Assembly: GCA_964395835.1 (NCBI GenBank)
Contig: CAYNBJ010000002.1
Coordinates: 1 to 64,000, forward strand
Length of the DNA stretch: 64,000 nucleotides
Direction: 5' to 3'
Source: LLD-282 sp964395835
Lineage (GTDB): Bacteria > Pseudomonadota > Gammaproteobacteria > Berkiellales > Berkiellaceae
Shown: piece by piece, positions 52,624 through 62,740 of the stretch
Layout of the letters: every line of letters starts with the position of its first letter
How positions within the stretch are numbered: position 1 is the first letter of the stretch
Program-made: the position numbers and the translations under genes
Notes under the pieces: generated by a model
Database searches by the model: none
What the model was told of the DNA's origin: nothing
What the model saw: only the letters and a program-made list of their open reading frames with translations

Positions 52624-53946
52624 ATGATCTTGGAGTGTTTTTTTATAGATAGACTTTCAATATCTTTTTTAATCTTGCTTTTTTTGATTAACTCTCAGAT
52701 TTGTTTTTTTTCTCGTACTTATCTGGAAGGGCAGAAAGCTAAAAAAGATTTTTTTATATATCTTTTGGGGTTGACCTGTGCATTGTGTTTTGTTTTTACA
52801 GCGAATCATTTGTGTCTGTTCTGGTGTGCATGGGTGTTCTCTCAATTTTTTATAATATGTTTTTTGCGTTATCAAGCTGATTGGCAAGCAGCAAAAGAGT
52901 CTGCCATTTTGGCCAAAAACAATTTTTTTATAAGCGCTTTATTTTTAGCGGTCTCATTCATGTGTCTGTTCTTATCATCTCATTCTTTGTATATTCAAGA
53001 CTTGGTCTTTGATCCAGGAGTCTCAGGTGTTCATCCTGTTTTAAATGATATGAGTATGGTTGCATTGATCTTGTCTGCTGCAGCACAATCAGCTTTCGTT
53101 CCTTGCCATCAATGGTTGCTGAGCTCTTTAAATGCCCCGAGTCCTGTTTCAGCTTTGATGCATGGGGGTTTTTTGGCGAGCGGTTTTTTTGTGATATTGC
53201 GGTTTTATCCCATATGTTCTCAAGCTTTTTGGATTTATGATTTGATTTTTTTCATAGGGATTGTCACACTCCTATCTGGTGCTTTTTGGAAGCTTGTTCA
53301 AACCAATGTCAAATCAATGTTGGTTTGTTCCACAATCGCACAAATGGGGTACGCTCTTATGCAAATTGGAGCAGGGCTGTTTTCGTATGCGCTGGCACAT
53401 ATGATGATGCATGCTTTTTTTAAAACCTATCTTTTTTTAGGGACTTCGAGTGCGAGTGATTTAAATAAAAAATATGTTTTAAGCAGAGAAGATCCATCAA
53501 AGCGATTGTTTTTTTGCGTATTGATTTCTATTTTGGCAACAAGCATGTTTACGATTGCAGCACAGGTTGATCCACTTTCGCTTACAACAGAGCTTCTGAT
53601 TGTGATTTTTGTATTTTTTGGTGTTTTTGAATGGACTGAATCTGTCTATGATTTTTTCGAAATCCATACATGGCAATCGCTGGTATGCACTGTGTTTTTG
53701 GTCGGCCTAACTGTGTGTCTGTATGGAATTTGGGTGAAATTTCTTGAAGGTCGTCTATCTATTTTGAATTTCCCTCAGTCTTTGCGGGTGATACATATGG
53801 TGTTTATGATGATTGGTTTGAGTATTTTTATTATTTTCAAATTTTTTCTAAAATTTATTTCGAAAAACGATTGGTTTACAGTTTTTTATGTCAGTTTAGT
53901 AAACTCATCCAGGCCTCATAAAAAAACAATACAGACAATTTTTTAA
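52624..53946 (+). CDS. dabB: DabB-type NuoL-like membrane subunit
   Basis: A 440-residue protein with about 12 spans of the proton-pumping antiporter family (NuoL/MrpA). Core: SAAAQSAFVPCHQWLLSSLNAPSPVSALMHGG, cut here for length, with the Lys/His channel residues near 160-185. On its own it would be called NADH dehydrogenase subunit 5, but the DUF2309 gene 25 bases downstream and the absence of nuo genes identify it as DabB, which forms an energised inorganic-carbon uptake complex with DabA. Confidence 0.88.
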   Translation: MILECFFIDRLSISFLILLFLINSQICFFSRTYLEGQKAKKDFFIYLLGLTCALCFVFTANHLCLFWCAWVFSQFFIICFLRYQADWQAAKESAILAKNNFFISALFLAVSFMCLFLSSHSLYIQDLVFDPGVSGVHPVLNDMSMVALILSAAAQSAFVPCHQWLLSSLNAPSPVSALMHGGFLASGFFVILRFYPICSQAFWIYDLIFFIGIVTLLSGAFWKLVQTNVKSMLVCSTIAQMGYALMQIGAGLFSYALAHMMMHAFFKTYLFLGTSSASDLNKKYVLSREDPSKRLFFCVLISILATSMFTIAAQVDPLSLTTELLIVIFVFFGVFEWTESVYDFFEIHTWQSLVCTVFLVGLTVCLYGIWVKFLEGRLSILNFPQSLRVIHMVFMMIGLSIFIIFKFFLKFISKNDWFTVFYVSLVNSSRPHKKTIQTIF

Positions 53947-53971
53947 AAGGTCTTTATCTCAAGGGTTAGCA

Positions 53972-56134
53972 ATGCCATTTCACGATATGCCCCAAGATCA
54001 ACAATCAAATCTTTTTAACCAAGCAAAAGAGGCATGGGCCTGTATTGTCCCTTATTGGCCTTTGCAAAGTGCGGTCACATTAAATCCAATGGAACCTTAT
54101 ATTCAGGTTCATTTTTCACAGATTTTTTCTGAAGATTATAGCGATGCAGGTGCTTTTTTCTCCTGTGAGACCAGAGAAATTTGGAAAAACATTAATGAAC
54201 AAACAATAAAATGGTTAGGATTATTTTTTGATAAAGGTCAGGCAGGGTTAGGGATTGTCAAAAAAGAGAGCTTATATCAAACATTGTTATATTATTGGAT
54301 GCATGATCCGTGTATTCATAACTATCAAGAAATCAAAAGAAAAAAAATTCGATCTTTTTTATGTTTAGGGTGCCCTCTTTTGGCCTTGGATCACTGTTTG
54401 CGCCTCTATCCAAGTGACGATCATCTGCATCTGATGCAGCTTTCCTTGAAAACTTTAAAAGGATGGGCTGGTTATATCAAATATTTCTCTCAAACAACAC
54501 AGCCCAAACATTCGATTGACATTGAGTATCTCGCTTTACGTTTGATTTTAATAGAATTATTTGATTTGACTTTACCGAAAGCCCCTGCAACGGTAGGAAA
54601 AGGTAGTCATGAAAATTCTGTTTGTCATTTAGGTCTATTTCAAGCGATTCAAATACAGGAACAGCTTTATCAAAACAATCTTTTTGCTCAAATACAAGCG
54701 CAAGATTGTGGCTTTAACGAGGATAGTTCTGTTGTATTGCAAGCAGTTTTTTGTATAGATGCGCGGTCTGAATCGCTAAGAAGGCGTTTGGATGCACATA
54801 AAGAATATCGCACTTTTGGATGTGCTGGTTTTTTCGCCTTACCTATCGCTGTAAAAAATAGATTTTTATCTGTACGGCCTTATTGCCCTATTATTTGTAA
54901 TCCTTTGCATGTTTTAAATATTCAAGGCCAAGAATCTTTTCTGACCAAAAGTTTTGATCTTTTTAAATCAGCATATTTTAAAATGAAGTATCATCCGTTA
55001 GCATCGTTTTTTTTAGCTGATGCTCTCGGCTTTTTGTTTTTTTTATGGATGTTTTTGAAAAATTTTTTTCCTCAAACGGCCTATAATCTGCGTCAATCGG
55101 TGCAAACACAGGTCACAGATAATTTTAAAGAAATTTGTGATGAAATTCATAAACAGATTCCACAAAGCGATGCTGTCGTTTATGCTTATCATTTTTTAAA
55201 ATCCATTGGCATGAACAAGAACTTTGCCCCAGTTGTCCTGTTATGTGGGCATCACTCTGTGAGTGATAATAATCCTCATGCACATCTTTTACATTGCGGA
55301 GCTTGTGCAGGACAGCATGGTTCTTTGAATGCAAAGATTATGTCTATCATTCTCAACCAAGAAAACATTAAAATTGCGCTTGCTACTCAATATAATATTT
55401 TTATTCCTTCAGAAACTCTCTTTATTCCTGCTCAACACAATACAGTCAGCCAAGCGCTGAGCTATGAAAAAATCGCAGGCCTGTCTTCATCACATCTCAA
55501 AATTCTCGAAAGATTAGATTGGTATCTCAATTCAGAACAAGAAAAAATTTATCTAGAACAATCCTTTTTAAATCAGAGAAAAGAGACTCATAAAAAAGAT
55601 ATGATCTCATCCTATTCTTGGTCCAATACTCGACCTGAATGGGGATTGGCGCGCAATGCTTCGTTTATTATTGGCCCTAGAGATCTGACAAAAAAAATCA
55701 ATTTGCAAGCACGTTCTTTTCTGCATTCCTATGATAGGCTTAAAGATTGTGATGGGTCGTTATTAGCATCAATTTTAAGTGGGCCACTTGTTGTCGCGTA
55801 CTTTATCAATATGGAATACTTTTTTTCTACACATCATCATTCAAGATTTGGATCAGGCACAAAAATTTTACATAATATTATTTCACAAATTGGAGTCATG
55901 AAGGGAAATTGTAGCGACCTATTGGTGGGACTGCCTTTAGAGTCTGTATTTATGAATGAGTCTATAGCGTATCATCAGCCACTCAGGCTTTCTGTTGTTA
56001 TTGACGCCGATCTCGAAATGGTGCAAAAAATTCTGGAAAAAAATTTATATCTCAAAACTTTAGTTAAAAACGAATGGATTTTAGTTTTTTATCGCGATCT
56101 GCAAAAACACAAAATCATTCCGATTCAATTGTAA
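53972..56134 (+). CDS. dabA: DabA inorganic-carbon uptake subunit (DUF2309)
   Basis: A 720-residue protein with a beta-carbonic-anhydrase-like zinc site: CIDARSESLRR near residue 260 (Cys and Asp ligands), and LCGHHSVSDNN with HCGACAGQHG near 424-440 (His and Cys ligands). These match the C, D, H, C set known for DabA. The complex turns CO2 into bicarbonate in the cytosol, driven by the cation gradient through DabB. AAGGG before ATG 53972 supports the start. It is somewhat shorter than typical DabA. In a heterotroph it would supply bicarbonate for biosynthesis. Confidence 0.93.
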   Translation: MPFHDMPQDQQSNLFNQAKEAWACIVPYWPLQSAVTLNPMEPYIQVHFSQIFSEDYSDAGAFFSCETREIWKNINEQTIKWLGLFFDKGQAGLGIVKKESLYQTLLYYWMHDPCIHNYQEIKRKKIRSFLCLGCPLLALDHCLRLYPSDDHLHLMQLSLKTLKGWAGYIKYFSQTTQPKHSIDIEYLALRLILIELFDLTLPKAPATVGKGSHENSVCHLGLFQAIQIQEQLYQNNLFAQIQAQDCGFNEDSSVVLQAVFCIDARSESLRRRLDAHKEYRTFGCAGFFALPIAVKNRFLSVRPYCPIICNPLHVLNIQGQESFLTKSFDLFKSAYFKMKYHPLASFFLADALGFLFFLWMFLKNFFPQTAYNLRQSVQTQVTDNFKEICDEIHKQIPQSDAVVYAYHFLKSIGMNKNFAPVVLLCGHHSVSDNNPHAHLLHCGACAGQHGSLNAKIMSIILNQENIKIALATQYNIFIPSETLFIPAQHNTVSQALSYEKIAGLSSSHLKILERLDWYLNSEQEKIYLEQSFLNQRKETHKKDMISSYSWSNTRPEWGLARNASFIIGPRDLTKKINLQARSFLHSYDRLKDCDGSLLASILSGPLVVAYFINMEYFFSTHHHSRFGSGTKILHNIISQIGVMKGNCSDLLVGLPLESVFMNESIAYHQPLRLSVVIDADLEMVQKILEKNLYLKTLVKNEWILVFYRDLQKHKIIPIQL

Positions 56135-56266
56135 TGTCATAAAATACTGAGTGTGTTTTATGAGAGTATCGTTGTCTGGGGGCTATATTCATGTTAAGCA
56201 TATGCGATCTGTATCATAAAAGATCAGATTTGTAAGTATAAGGATGATTTTTTTATTGTGTTTTTC

Positions 56267-57061
56267 TCAGATTGGAAAAAAACTGAATATAAAAAATTCT
56301 TTTGTGAACAAAAATATCGCAACAAGAGCTAAAAAATATCCCAAACCTTTTCGCAAAAAATTTGTTTTAAGTTGAGAGCTGAGAAGCACACCCACTAAAA
56401 ATCCCAGAAAAGTTGGTAGAGCGAGATATCCAAGTGCGATCCACTCTGCGCGAGTTAATACATAAAAATCTGTATAAATTCCCATCCATGAGTTGAGCAT
56501 GATGATAAGAGCAGAGCTCGAAAGTGCTTCATTGATATGAAATCCTAAAAATCTCATTAAAAAAGGAACGACTAAAAATCCACCACCAGCGCCTAAGAGG
56601 CCCATCATCGATCCTAGAATGTAACCCAAAGAGATCGTGAACATATTTGTCTGAGTCGATGAGAACTGATGTGGTTTTTGTGAGTGCTCTGTTGTATGAA
56701 GCATGTGATAACTCGATCCTGCGATCATCACAAGAAGCAGTCCAATGAAAATGCGCTCTGAAGCAATTCCCCAAATGACAGAAGGTATATAAGGTTTAAT
56801 TAATGATCTTGATATAAAAACACCTAATAAGGATGAGGTAACAATAATAATAGAATCATAGATTCTCAGTGTTTTTCTGCGCAGTATTGTTGCGAGAAAT
56901 GCTAAAAATCCGACAAGAACAAAAGAGTATCGAATTGCTATTTCCATGGAAATATTAAAAAAGATCATAAATAGCGGAATAATTAAGATCGCACCGCCCG
57001 ATCCAAACAGCCCAAAAACAAGACCAATTATAATAAAAGGAATCAAAAGACCTGGATGCAT
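56267..57061 (-). CDS. TauE/SafE-family sulfur-compound permease
   Basis: A 264-residue membrane protein with about eight spans. The family signature occurs in both halves: GLVFGLFGSGGAILIIP near residue 15 and GSMMGLLGAGGGFLVVPFL near 150. Substrates in the family include sulfite, taurine-derived sulfur and sulfolactate. I set the start at ATG 57061, two bases after the rhodanese stop codon, so the genes are coupled; the pairing suggests sulfide or sulfite removal. Confidence 0.88.
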   Translation of the reverse strand: MHPGLLIPFIIIGLVFGLFGSGGAILIIPLFMIFFNISMEIAIRYSFVLVGFLAFLATILRRKTLRIYDSIIIVTSSLLGVFISRSLIKPYIPSVIWGIASERIFIGLLLVMIAGSSYHMLHTTEHSQKPHQFSSTQTNMFTISLGYILGSMMGLLGAGGGFLVVPFLMRFLGFHINEALSSSALIIMLNSWMGIYTDFYVLTRAEWIALGYLALPTFLGFLVGVLLSSQLKTNFLRKGLGYFLALVAIFLFTKEFFIFSFFPI

Positions 57062-57063
57062 TT

Positions 57064-57573
57064 TTAGCGATTCCAGGGCATTTTTGCTAAGATAAGAGCC
57101 ATACCGCACCATCCTGTTAGGCCTGCAAATGTTAATCCTGCTCCCACAAAAGATGCAATTAAATAATATTTTTCATCTACTATATATCCTAAGATCGTTC
57201 CACTGAGGACTAAACAGCCAGCAATACATTGGATTTGACGATTCATAGGAAGGACTGAGCAAGTGTTTTGTTCTATATGAAGCCCAGCATTTTTCCATGC
57301 GTTGATTCCGCCCTCAAGGGAATAAATATTCAATTTATCGTTTTTCTTGAGAATTTTTTCACAAGCTTGCAGACTTCTTTTCCCCGCTTGACAATAAAGT
57401 ACAATCATTTTATCAGTTGGAGGAATGAGGTCTGCTTCAATTTTATCTAAAGGTAGTAAAAGTGATTTTGCAATTTTTTCGTGAGTATGTTCGAATTTTT
57501 CACGCACATCAATAATAAGCACTTCATTTTTATTAATGAGCTCGTTGAGTTTTTTCGCAGTTATTGTTTTCAT
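57064..57573 (-). CDS. Rhodanese with C-terminal membrane hairpin (YgaP-like)
   Basis: A 169-residue protein: a rhodanese domain (VLIIDVREKFEH; active-site loop YCQAGKRS with the catalytic Cys) followed by a DUF2892-type two-span membrane part (QCIAGCLVLSGTILGYIV, FVGAGLTFAGLTGWCGMALIL). E. coli YgaP has the same layout and moves sulfane sulfur at the inner membrane. I chose the ATG at 57573 rather than the longer frame from 57675, as family members begin just before the ITA..L..L pattern. Confidence 0.9.
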   Translation of the reverse strand: MKTITAKKLNELINKNEVLIIDVREKFEHTHEKIAKSLLLPLDKIEADLIPPTDKMIVLYCQAGKRSLQACEKILKKNDKLNIYSLEGGINAWKNAGLHIEQNTCSVLPMNRQIQCIAGCLVLSGTILGYIVDEKYYLIASFVGAGLTFAGLTGWCGMALILAKMPWNR

Positions 57574-57667
57574 GTGTTTCGATCGTTTTTGAACATTATT
57601 TTTATTATGCCGTAATTGAAAAAAAAGGTCTATTTTAAAAATTCTATTAAATACAAATCCAAAAAAT

Positions 57668-58759
57668 TCAGCCATGATCTGACTTGAAGGTGAGTCTTAT
57701 ATCACGCTCTGAGACAATGTTTTCATCGAATATGGATTGTTCGTTTTGAGGTTTAATTTTTTTTGTAAAAAGCAAAAAGACATCTTGTCCAGATCGATCA
57801 GGATCACTGCACATAAAAAGTTTTTCTCTGGGTGCGCTGTGTCCTGGCCCATCTTCTTTGTTTATGTGCATCTGTGAATACGATATCAGCTTGTTTGTTT
57901 GGTCATGTGTTTTAAGTGTAATTAAGTGATGAAAAAGAGAGCATTCATTTGGGATGATACTGTCACCATTATATTCTTGTGATTGCGGAGCCAAAAACAT
58001 GAAATGTGTATGTGATTGTGGCAATTGAGAAAACACCTCGCCACTGTTGGCTTCCCATCCTAAGTGCGCAATCAGTCGCTCTAAGGGAGATTGGAGACCA
58101 GCAGGTAATCTAGAAAATTTGGTTTTGATTGCTATTTCAGAAAGTTTTGCAAATGATCGTGAATTAAAGAGATAAACCGGAATATTTTTTTTGTGAAAAT
58201 GGAAAGCTACGAAGGTTGCAATAGCTCCCCCGAATGATTCTCCATCAAGTAAAATTTGCTCGCCTTTAACATCCTGATCTAATAATCTTTGAACCTGACT
58301 AATGCCATCAGTGATGAGATCTTGAAAGGTATCCGGTGCTTTGGTGCTATGGCCCACCCCTCGGTAGTTAAAGCAAATGATCGTTGTATTTGAAGACACA
58401 GCATCACGCACAGCCTCTTCTACGGTGCTTTCAAAAAATCCTTTTTGGCCTTTGAATTTTATGATAAAGCCTATGGGGTTAGAAGGACTAATTTCAATTG
58501 TTGTTAAAGTGGCGCCATCGTAAGTTACGACTTCGCCAGTCGTGATATAAACGTCATATTGCTGTGATAGTTCGGCGTAATTCTGTTGTACAGTTTCTTG
58601 TAAAGGAATTGGTTTTTTTGTTAAAGCAGGAAGAAACATTTTGGCGAGGATTGTTGAAAAAACTCTTCTTTGTCTTTGTCTCGGGGGTGAATATGGGTCG
58701 GGTGCTTTATATGAGATGATTGGATTTGTTAATATCTTTTCTGAATCCTGTTGAAACAT
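57668..58759 (-). CDS. Alpha/beta hydrolase, intact member of the array
   Basis: A 363-residue protein of the alpha/beta-hydrolase fold. FNYRGVGHST is the oxyanion-side strand; LLDGESFGGAIATFVAFHF holds the nucleophile elbow G-E-S-F-G near residue 173; Asp in NGDSIIP near 276 and His in GPGHSAP near 316 complete a plausible triad. The style (YRGVG, TDG..QVQ.L) recalls the Chlamydia CHLPS/DUF818 and Legionella SidB-SdbA group, from memory. Unlike its paralogues it lacks clear membrane helices. It heads a minus-strand set of five such genes. Confidence 0.8.
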   Translation of the reverse strand: MFQQDSEKILTNPIISYKAPDPYSPPRQRQRRVFSTILAKMFLPALTKKPIPLQETVQQNYAELSQQYDVYITTGEVVTYDGATLTTIEISPSNPIGFIIKFKGQKGFFESTVEEAVRDAVSSNTTIICFNYRGVGHSTKAPDTFQDLITDGISQVQRLLDQDVKGEQILLDGESFGGAIATFVAFHFHKKNIPVYLFNSRSFAKLSEIAIKTKFSRLPAGLQSPLERLIAHLGWEANSGEVFSQLPQSHTHFMFLAPQSQEYNGDSIIPNECSLFHHLITLKTHDQTNKLISYSQMHINKEDGPGHSAPREKLFMCSDPDRSGQDVFLLFTKKIKPQNEQSIFDENIVSERDIRLTFKSDHG

Positions 58760-58895
58760 CGATGTGGCTGATAAAATGATTGTTTTTTCATCTTACAAAT
58801 TTTTTTTTGTGTTTTCAAAAAAAATGAGAGCTGAATTCTATCAGTTCAAAGTTGCGTAATATTTGCATAGTCGAATCAGACACATATGTTGATGA

Positions 58896-58934
58896 TCAAA
58901 AGCCCTCCTAAATCGTTTTATGATTTTAGAGAGG
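58896..58934 (-). terminator. Probable terminator of the second hydrolase-like gene
   Basis: On the minus strand CCTCTCTAAAATC (58934-58922) pairs with GATTTAGGAGGG (58914-58903) with small imperfections around a 7-base loop, followed by CTTTT. Confidence 0.6.
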
Positions 58935-58990
58935 AAGACTAAGGGAGAGTTTGAAAATAGTCCATAGATTCAGATGATTTCAAATCCGCT

Positions 58991-60109
58991 TTATGACTTA
59001 GATTGTATTTTTGGGCGAGGAATCGGTCTTTTTTGATATGAGTGATCTTTATTCAGATTTCTGGTTGAAAATATGAGAGCAGATGACGCTCTAGAGGATA
59101 TATTGTTTTGCTTAGGCCTATTCAAGAATTGATAAGGATGCATGATTATGCTTTTTCTATTTATCAGTTCTTTCAAATCATTGAGACGTACAGCTTCATG
59201 TGCAATTTCTTCTAACTTATATGGCTGATCTGCGTATTTTCGCATCATAGACAGTGTAGGATTCTTTGTTAAAGAATTCGAGGAAGTGAAGTGAATCGCA
59301 ATACCTTTTTCTTGAAAATATAAAGCGACGAGTTGTAAAACAATTTTTGATAATATTCCGTTTTCTTTTCCCATAAGCAAAATCCTATTACTGTCAATTT
59401 TTTGATCTAATAACTTTTGAATCTGAGCCATGCCGTCAGTGCAGAGGTCTTGCACACTAAGATTGTTGAGCTCTTGATCGGACTTGATTTGGCTAAGACC
59501 AACTCCTCGATAGTCAAAAAGAATTACAGTGATATTTCTTTTGATAGCTGCTGTGATGAAATCAATATTTGTGTTAGCCATAGTTTGATATTCATTATTG
59601 AACATAATGAGATATATTGTTGCAGAATTCGTTTTTTTTGCGCTGATCTCCCATGTGAGTAAATTTGCACGATCGTGTGTCTCTATTGTTTCAACGCTGA
59701 TGCACAGATCCTGTTTATTGATCACTGTGTTGTATCGTGTTTGGAGCTCGGTTGCATACATTGCTTGTATATTGCTTGAAACTTGTGCAAAAAAGAGCCG
59801 AGTTGCTCCCAATGATTTTATGCGTATTTCTTCTGAATAGGTCATGAGAAAATAGAGTATGGTGATAGGCGCAGACATGTAGAAGTAATCAAAAAGACGC
59901 GCATCAAGTGCTTGTTGCGCAAGTTCTTTTGTCTGCTGATCAGAGAAGAAAAAAAACATGAAACTGCAAAAAAACACACTTATGAGCATCGAGGCGCTAC
60001 TCATAGGCATATCTATATTTTTCTGATATGGTTCGTTTGTTTGATATGATGATAGAAAGGATTTCTTCGATTGATTTTGAACAAAATGTCGCAAAGATTT
60101 TTTAGACAT
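58991..60109 (-). CDS. Hydrolase-like paralogue with lost nucleophile, membrane-anchored
   Basis: A 372-residue paralogue. Two hydrophobic segments (about residues 40-56 and 75-90) precede the hydrolase-like part. ILFDYRGVGLSQ and LCTDGMAQIQKLLDQKIDSNRILLM are conserved, but the elbow reads G-K-E-N-G: the Ser is replaced by Glu. It cannot be a normal serine hydrolase, so it is probably a binding protein or decaying. I chose the ATG at 60109 over a TTG five codons upstream. Confidence 0.7.
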   Translation of the reverse strand: MSKKSLRHFVQNQSKKSFLSSYQTNEPYQKNIDMPMSSASMLISVFFCSFMFFFFSDQQTKELAQQALDARLFDYFYMSAPITILYFLMTYSEEIRIKSLGATRLFFAQVSSNIQAMYATELQTRYNTVINKQDLCISVETIETHDRANLLTWEISAKKTNSATIYLIMFNNEYQTMANTNIDFITAAIKRNITVILFDYRGVGLSQIKSDQELNNLSVQDLCTDGMAQIQKLLDQKIDSNRILLMGKENGILSKIVLQLVALYFQEKGIAIHFTSSNSLTKNPTLSMMRKYADQPYKLEEIAHEAVRLNDLKELINRKSIIMHPYQFLNRPKQNNISSRASSALIFSTRNLNKDHSYQKRPIPRPKIQSKS

Positions 60110-60389
60110 TATGGGAAAAGACAAAATTGTGCTTTTTCGATTTTATAATGATTTTTTATCTTTTCAAAAAAAAAGTGCAACTGAGTTTCTTTAGATCCAA
60201 GGCTAGGCATTTTTTTGATAGAATCAAAACGCGTCACAGTATGTCTTAATATTTTTATTTCATATATTTTTTAAATGTACTGTGAAGACTGTTTTTGGGC
60301 TCAATTATGATACCGTTTTTCTGAGTGTTTGTGGCAATTGAAGAGCGTATCGCTAACATATGATGCCCTTGTGGTTAGACTCCTGATTA

Positions 60390-61355
60390 TCAACGATATG
60401 TATTGTTTATTCTGTGTTGAGTGAGATATTCATTGAATTTTGCAGGCGGTTTGGTATTCTGTTTTTGAAAAATGATTGGCTGGATGAGAGGTGATTCATC
60501 TTTTACTTCGTCGAAGCGCAGCAATTCAGGGAATTTTTTTTCTATTTTTTCTATCAAATCAGATCTATATTTTTCTGATTCGATTGTAATATAGTGAATA
60601 TCAAAATGCGTAGCGACTATCTGAGCAACAGATTTGCCTAATAATCCATTGCTGTCAGCAATAAGTAAAATACTGTTGCTGTCTACATTCTGGGCTTTTA
60701 ATCTTTGAACCTGAGCTATACCGTCAGTGCATAAGTCTTGCAGGGTAATCGACTTATGTGGATCTTTGGTGCTATCGCCTACTCCTCGATAGTCAAAAAA
60801 AACCACACCCATTTTTTTGGGGACGATTTCAGTGACCCAACTCATATCATTCGTTACCGTACAGTTGTAGTTTTCATTCAGTATAATTATATATTTTTCT
60901 GTGATGTGTTTTGTGGATTTCAGTGTCAATGTATTTAAGCGTGCAGCATCGTGAGTGGTCAATATCCACCATGTCATTTTGATACCATGTTCATTGAATA
61001 GTGGAGCATACTGTGCGTTGAGAGACTCTGGGTCGAGTCCGATTATATTTTCTTGAAAATTGATTTTTGTCGAACCGAAGGAATCTAGAGTGTGTTTTGA
61101 TAGTTTTTGGTCTACAAAGTAATAAAGAGCTGTCATGGCTATTGATATGAAGCAGCTTTTTACAAGGCTAGAATAAAGATCATCTTGCATGAATTGTCTG
61201 TATAGAAAAATATAGACGAAGCTATCTATAAAAATGCTACGCATTTTTTTTTGCCTCTGTCGATTTGATTTGACGGTTTCCGGGTTTGGCGCAGTGTATC
61301 TAAATGGTATATGGTATGGATTTAATGATGAGTTTTTTAAATATTGGATATGCAC
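60390..61355 (-). CDS. Hydrolase-like paralogue, membrane-anchored, short
   Basis: A 321-residue paralogue with N-terminal motif YTAPNP...RQRQKK (as YKAPDP...RQRQRR in the intact copy), hydrophobic stretches near 40-55 and 66-84, VVFFDYRGVGDST and LCTDGIAQVQRLKAQNVDSNSILLI. The elbow reads A-D-S-N-G: Ser is kept, the first Gly is lost. The C-terminal part that would carry the Asp and His is cut short, so activity is doubtful. The start is a GTG. Confidence 0.7.
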   Translation of the reverse strand: MHIQYLKNSSLNPYHIPFRYTAPNPETVKSNRQRQKKMRSIFIDSFVYIFLYRQFMQDDLYSSLVKSCFISIAMTALYYFVDQKLSKHTLDSFGSTKINFQENIIGLDPESLNAQYAPLFNEHGIKMTWWILTTHDAARLNTLTLKSTKHITEKYIIILNENYNCTVTNDMSWVTEIVPKKMGVVFFDYRGVGDSTKDPHKSITLQDLCTDGIAQVQRLKAQNVDSNSILLIADSNGLLGKSVAQIVATHFDIHYITIESEKYRSDLIEKIEKKFPELLRFDEVKDESPLIQPIIFQKQNTKPPAKFNEYLTQHRINNTYR

Positions 61356-62740
61356 AGATTCTGGTGTTAAAATTTTTATTTTTCGATTTTAACACAATTT
61401 TAGCACTTGCCTAAAGGTGTATTAAAATGCAGTGTATAAAGTCTTTTTACAAGCAAGTACTATGCTTGATTCAGATTGAGCGCTATCACTAGTCAGTCCT
61501 ATACCCTTATCTCATGAGGTCCGTGTCTCGCAGACAAAACGTTAAAATCAAGAGCGCTGTGCTCAAGAGCAGGGCTTATCTGCGTCTATCAGAACCGTGT
61601 TTATCAATCGCAGATGACACTGTTTTATCTCAGACTCGTAATCAATAAGATCAATAAGCTGTTCTGATAGGAATCGCCCTTAACGCTGCTCTTGAATGGC
61701 TTGGATAGTGAAGCATCGATATTAATGTTTGAGATTATCTAAAAGCCATTCGGTAGCTTTGGGTCACGATCCTAAAAAATCGCAATATTCAACAGGATTC
61801 ATGTTGTTCTGACTCTTGCTGCCAAGGTTGAGCACCATCAGTTGCGAGTCACTCAAAAAAAGGACTCTTTATCAATAATGGAATGTTATTAAAAATGCCA
61901 TTCAGGAGCAGATTCTAGTCTTAATACTTCACGCATGATGATTGTATTGCGAAACTCGTTTTTAAAATGATTACTTCGTATTTTTCAAGTATAAGTATAT
62001 ATTTTTTAGAAAGATAGATCGTTCTGCAATGAATGTCGATTATTAAAAATATTTTCGCTTTTATTATGCATCTTGTCTAATTTAAAATGACAGTGTTTTC
62101 ATCAAGAGACAGCATGGTTTGATATTTAAAAATCTTTTGTTCAGTGCATTCCTCACTTCTTGAAAACAGGTTTTTGTGTCGCACAATCTTGATCGGATGC
62201 TGATATAGGCATCGATGATCTCGTGTTTAGCAAAGAACGTTGTTCGACTTTCATGTCTTGGTTCCATCGGGATTGAACATATTGCGGCACTGGATACTGT
62301 GCATCTAATGTGGACTCTGTTTGTGATGTACTTAAACATGAATAACGCATTAACTGGATGTTTTCATCTTTCCATTTGTTTTTTTGAGAACCTAATAATC
62401 GCAGGAGTTCGATTCCTGGATTTCGTTTAGCAAATTGCAACAATTGTTCGTCAGTAGCTTTTTCAAGTAGCCTGAGTACTGCGAGATTTGTCTCAAAAAA
62501 ATCGTGTGTTGTATATTGAGTTGTTTCAATGAGAGTCTGGTACTGGCCAGAACAAAAACTTTTGTAAAAATGCAAAGCGACCATATTTGTAATAAATTTT
62601 CCTAATAAACTGGTTCCTGTGGATACACTGTTCGCTGTGGCAACAAGTAGAATATTCCGACTGTTGACTTGTTGATCTCTTAATCTTTGAACCTGAGCTA
62701 TACCGTCAGTACATAAGTCTTGCAGAGTAATCGGCTTATG
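60698..62740 (-). repeat. 61-base near-identical segment shared by two array genes
   Basis: 60698-60758 and 62680-62740 differ at only 3 of 61 bases, while the flanking codons differ much more. They encode ITLQDLCTDGIAQVQRL. Such a patch points to gene conversion or strong local selection rather than uniform divergence. Confidence 0.85.
61356..62152. other. Non-coding spacer inside the hydrolase array
   Basis: About 800 bases with stops in all frames and no recognisable gene or RNA. Its composition (about 61500-61750) looks less AT-rich than other spacers here, so it may be a relic of an inserted or deleted gene. A short tandem atcaataag repeat is seen near 61643-61660. Confidence 0.5.

Noticed and set aside
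52624..53946. NADH dehydrogenase subunit L of complex I
   Set aside because: No other nuo gene is present and the DUF2309 partner is directly downstream, which identifies DabB.
61356..62152. Degraded insertion sequence in the hydrolase array
   Set aside because: I found no transposase motif, terminal inverted repeats or target duplication.
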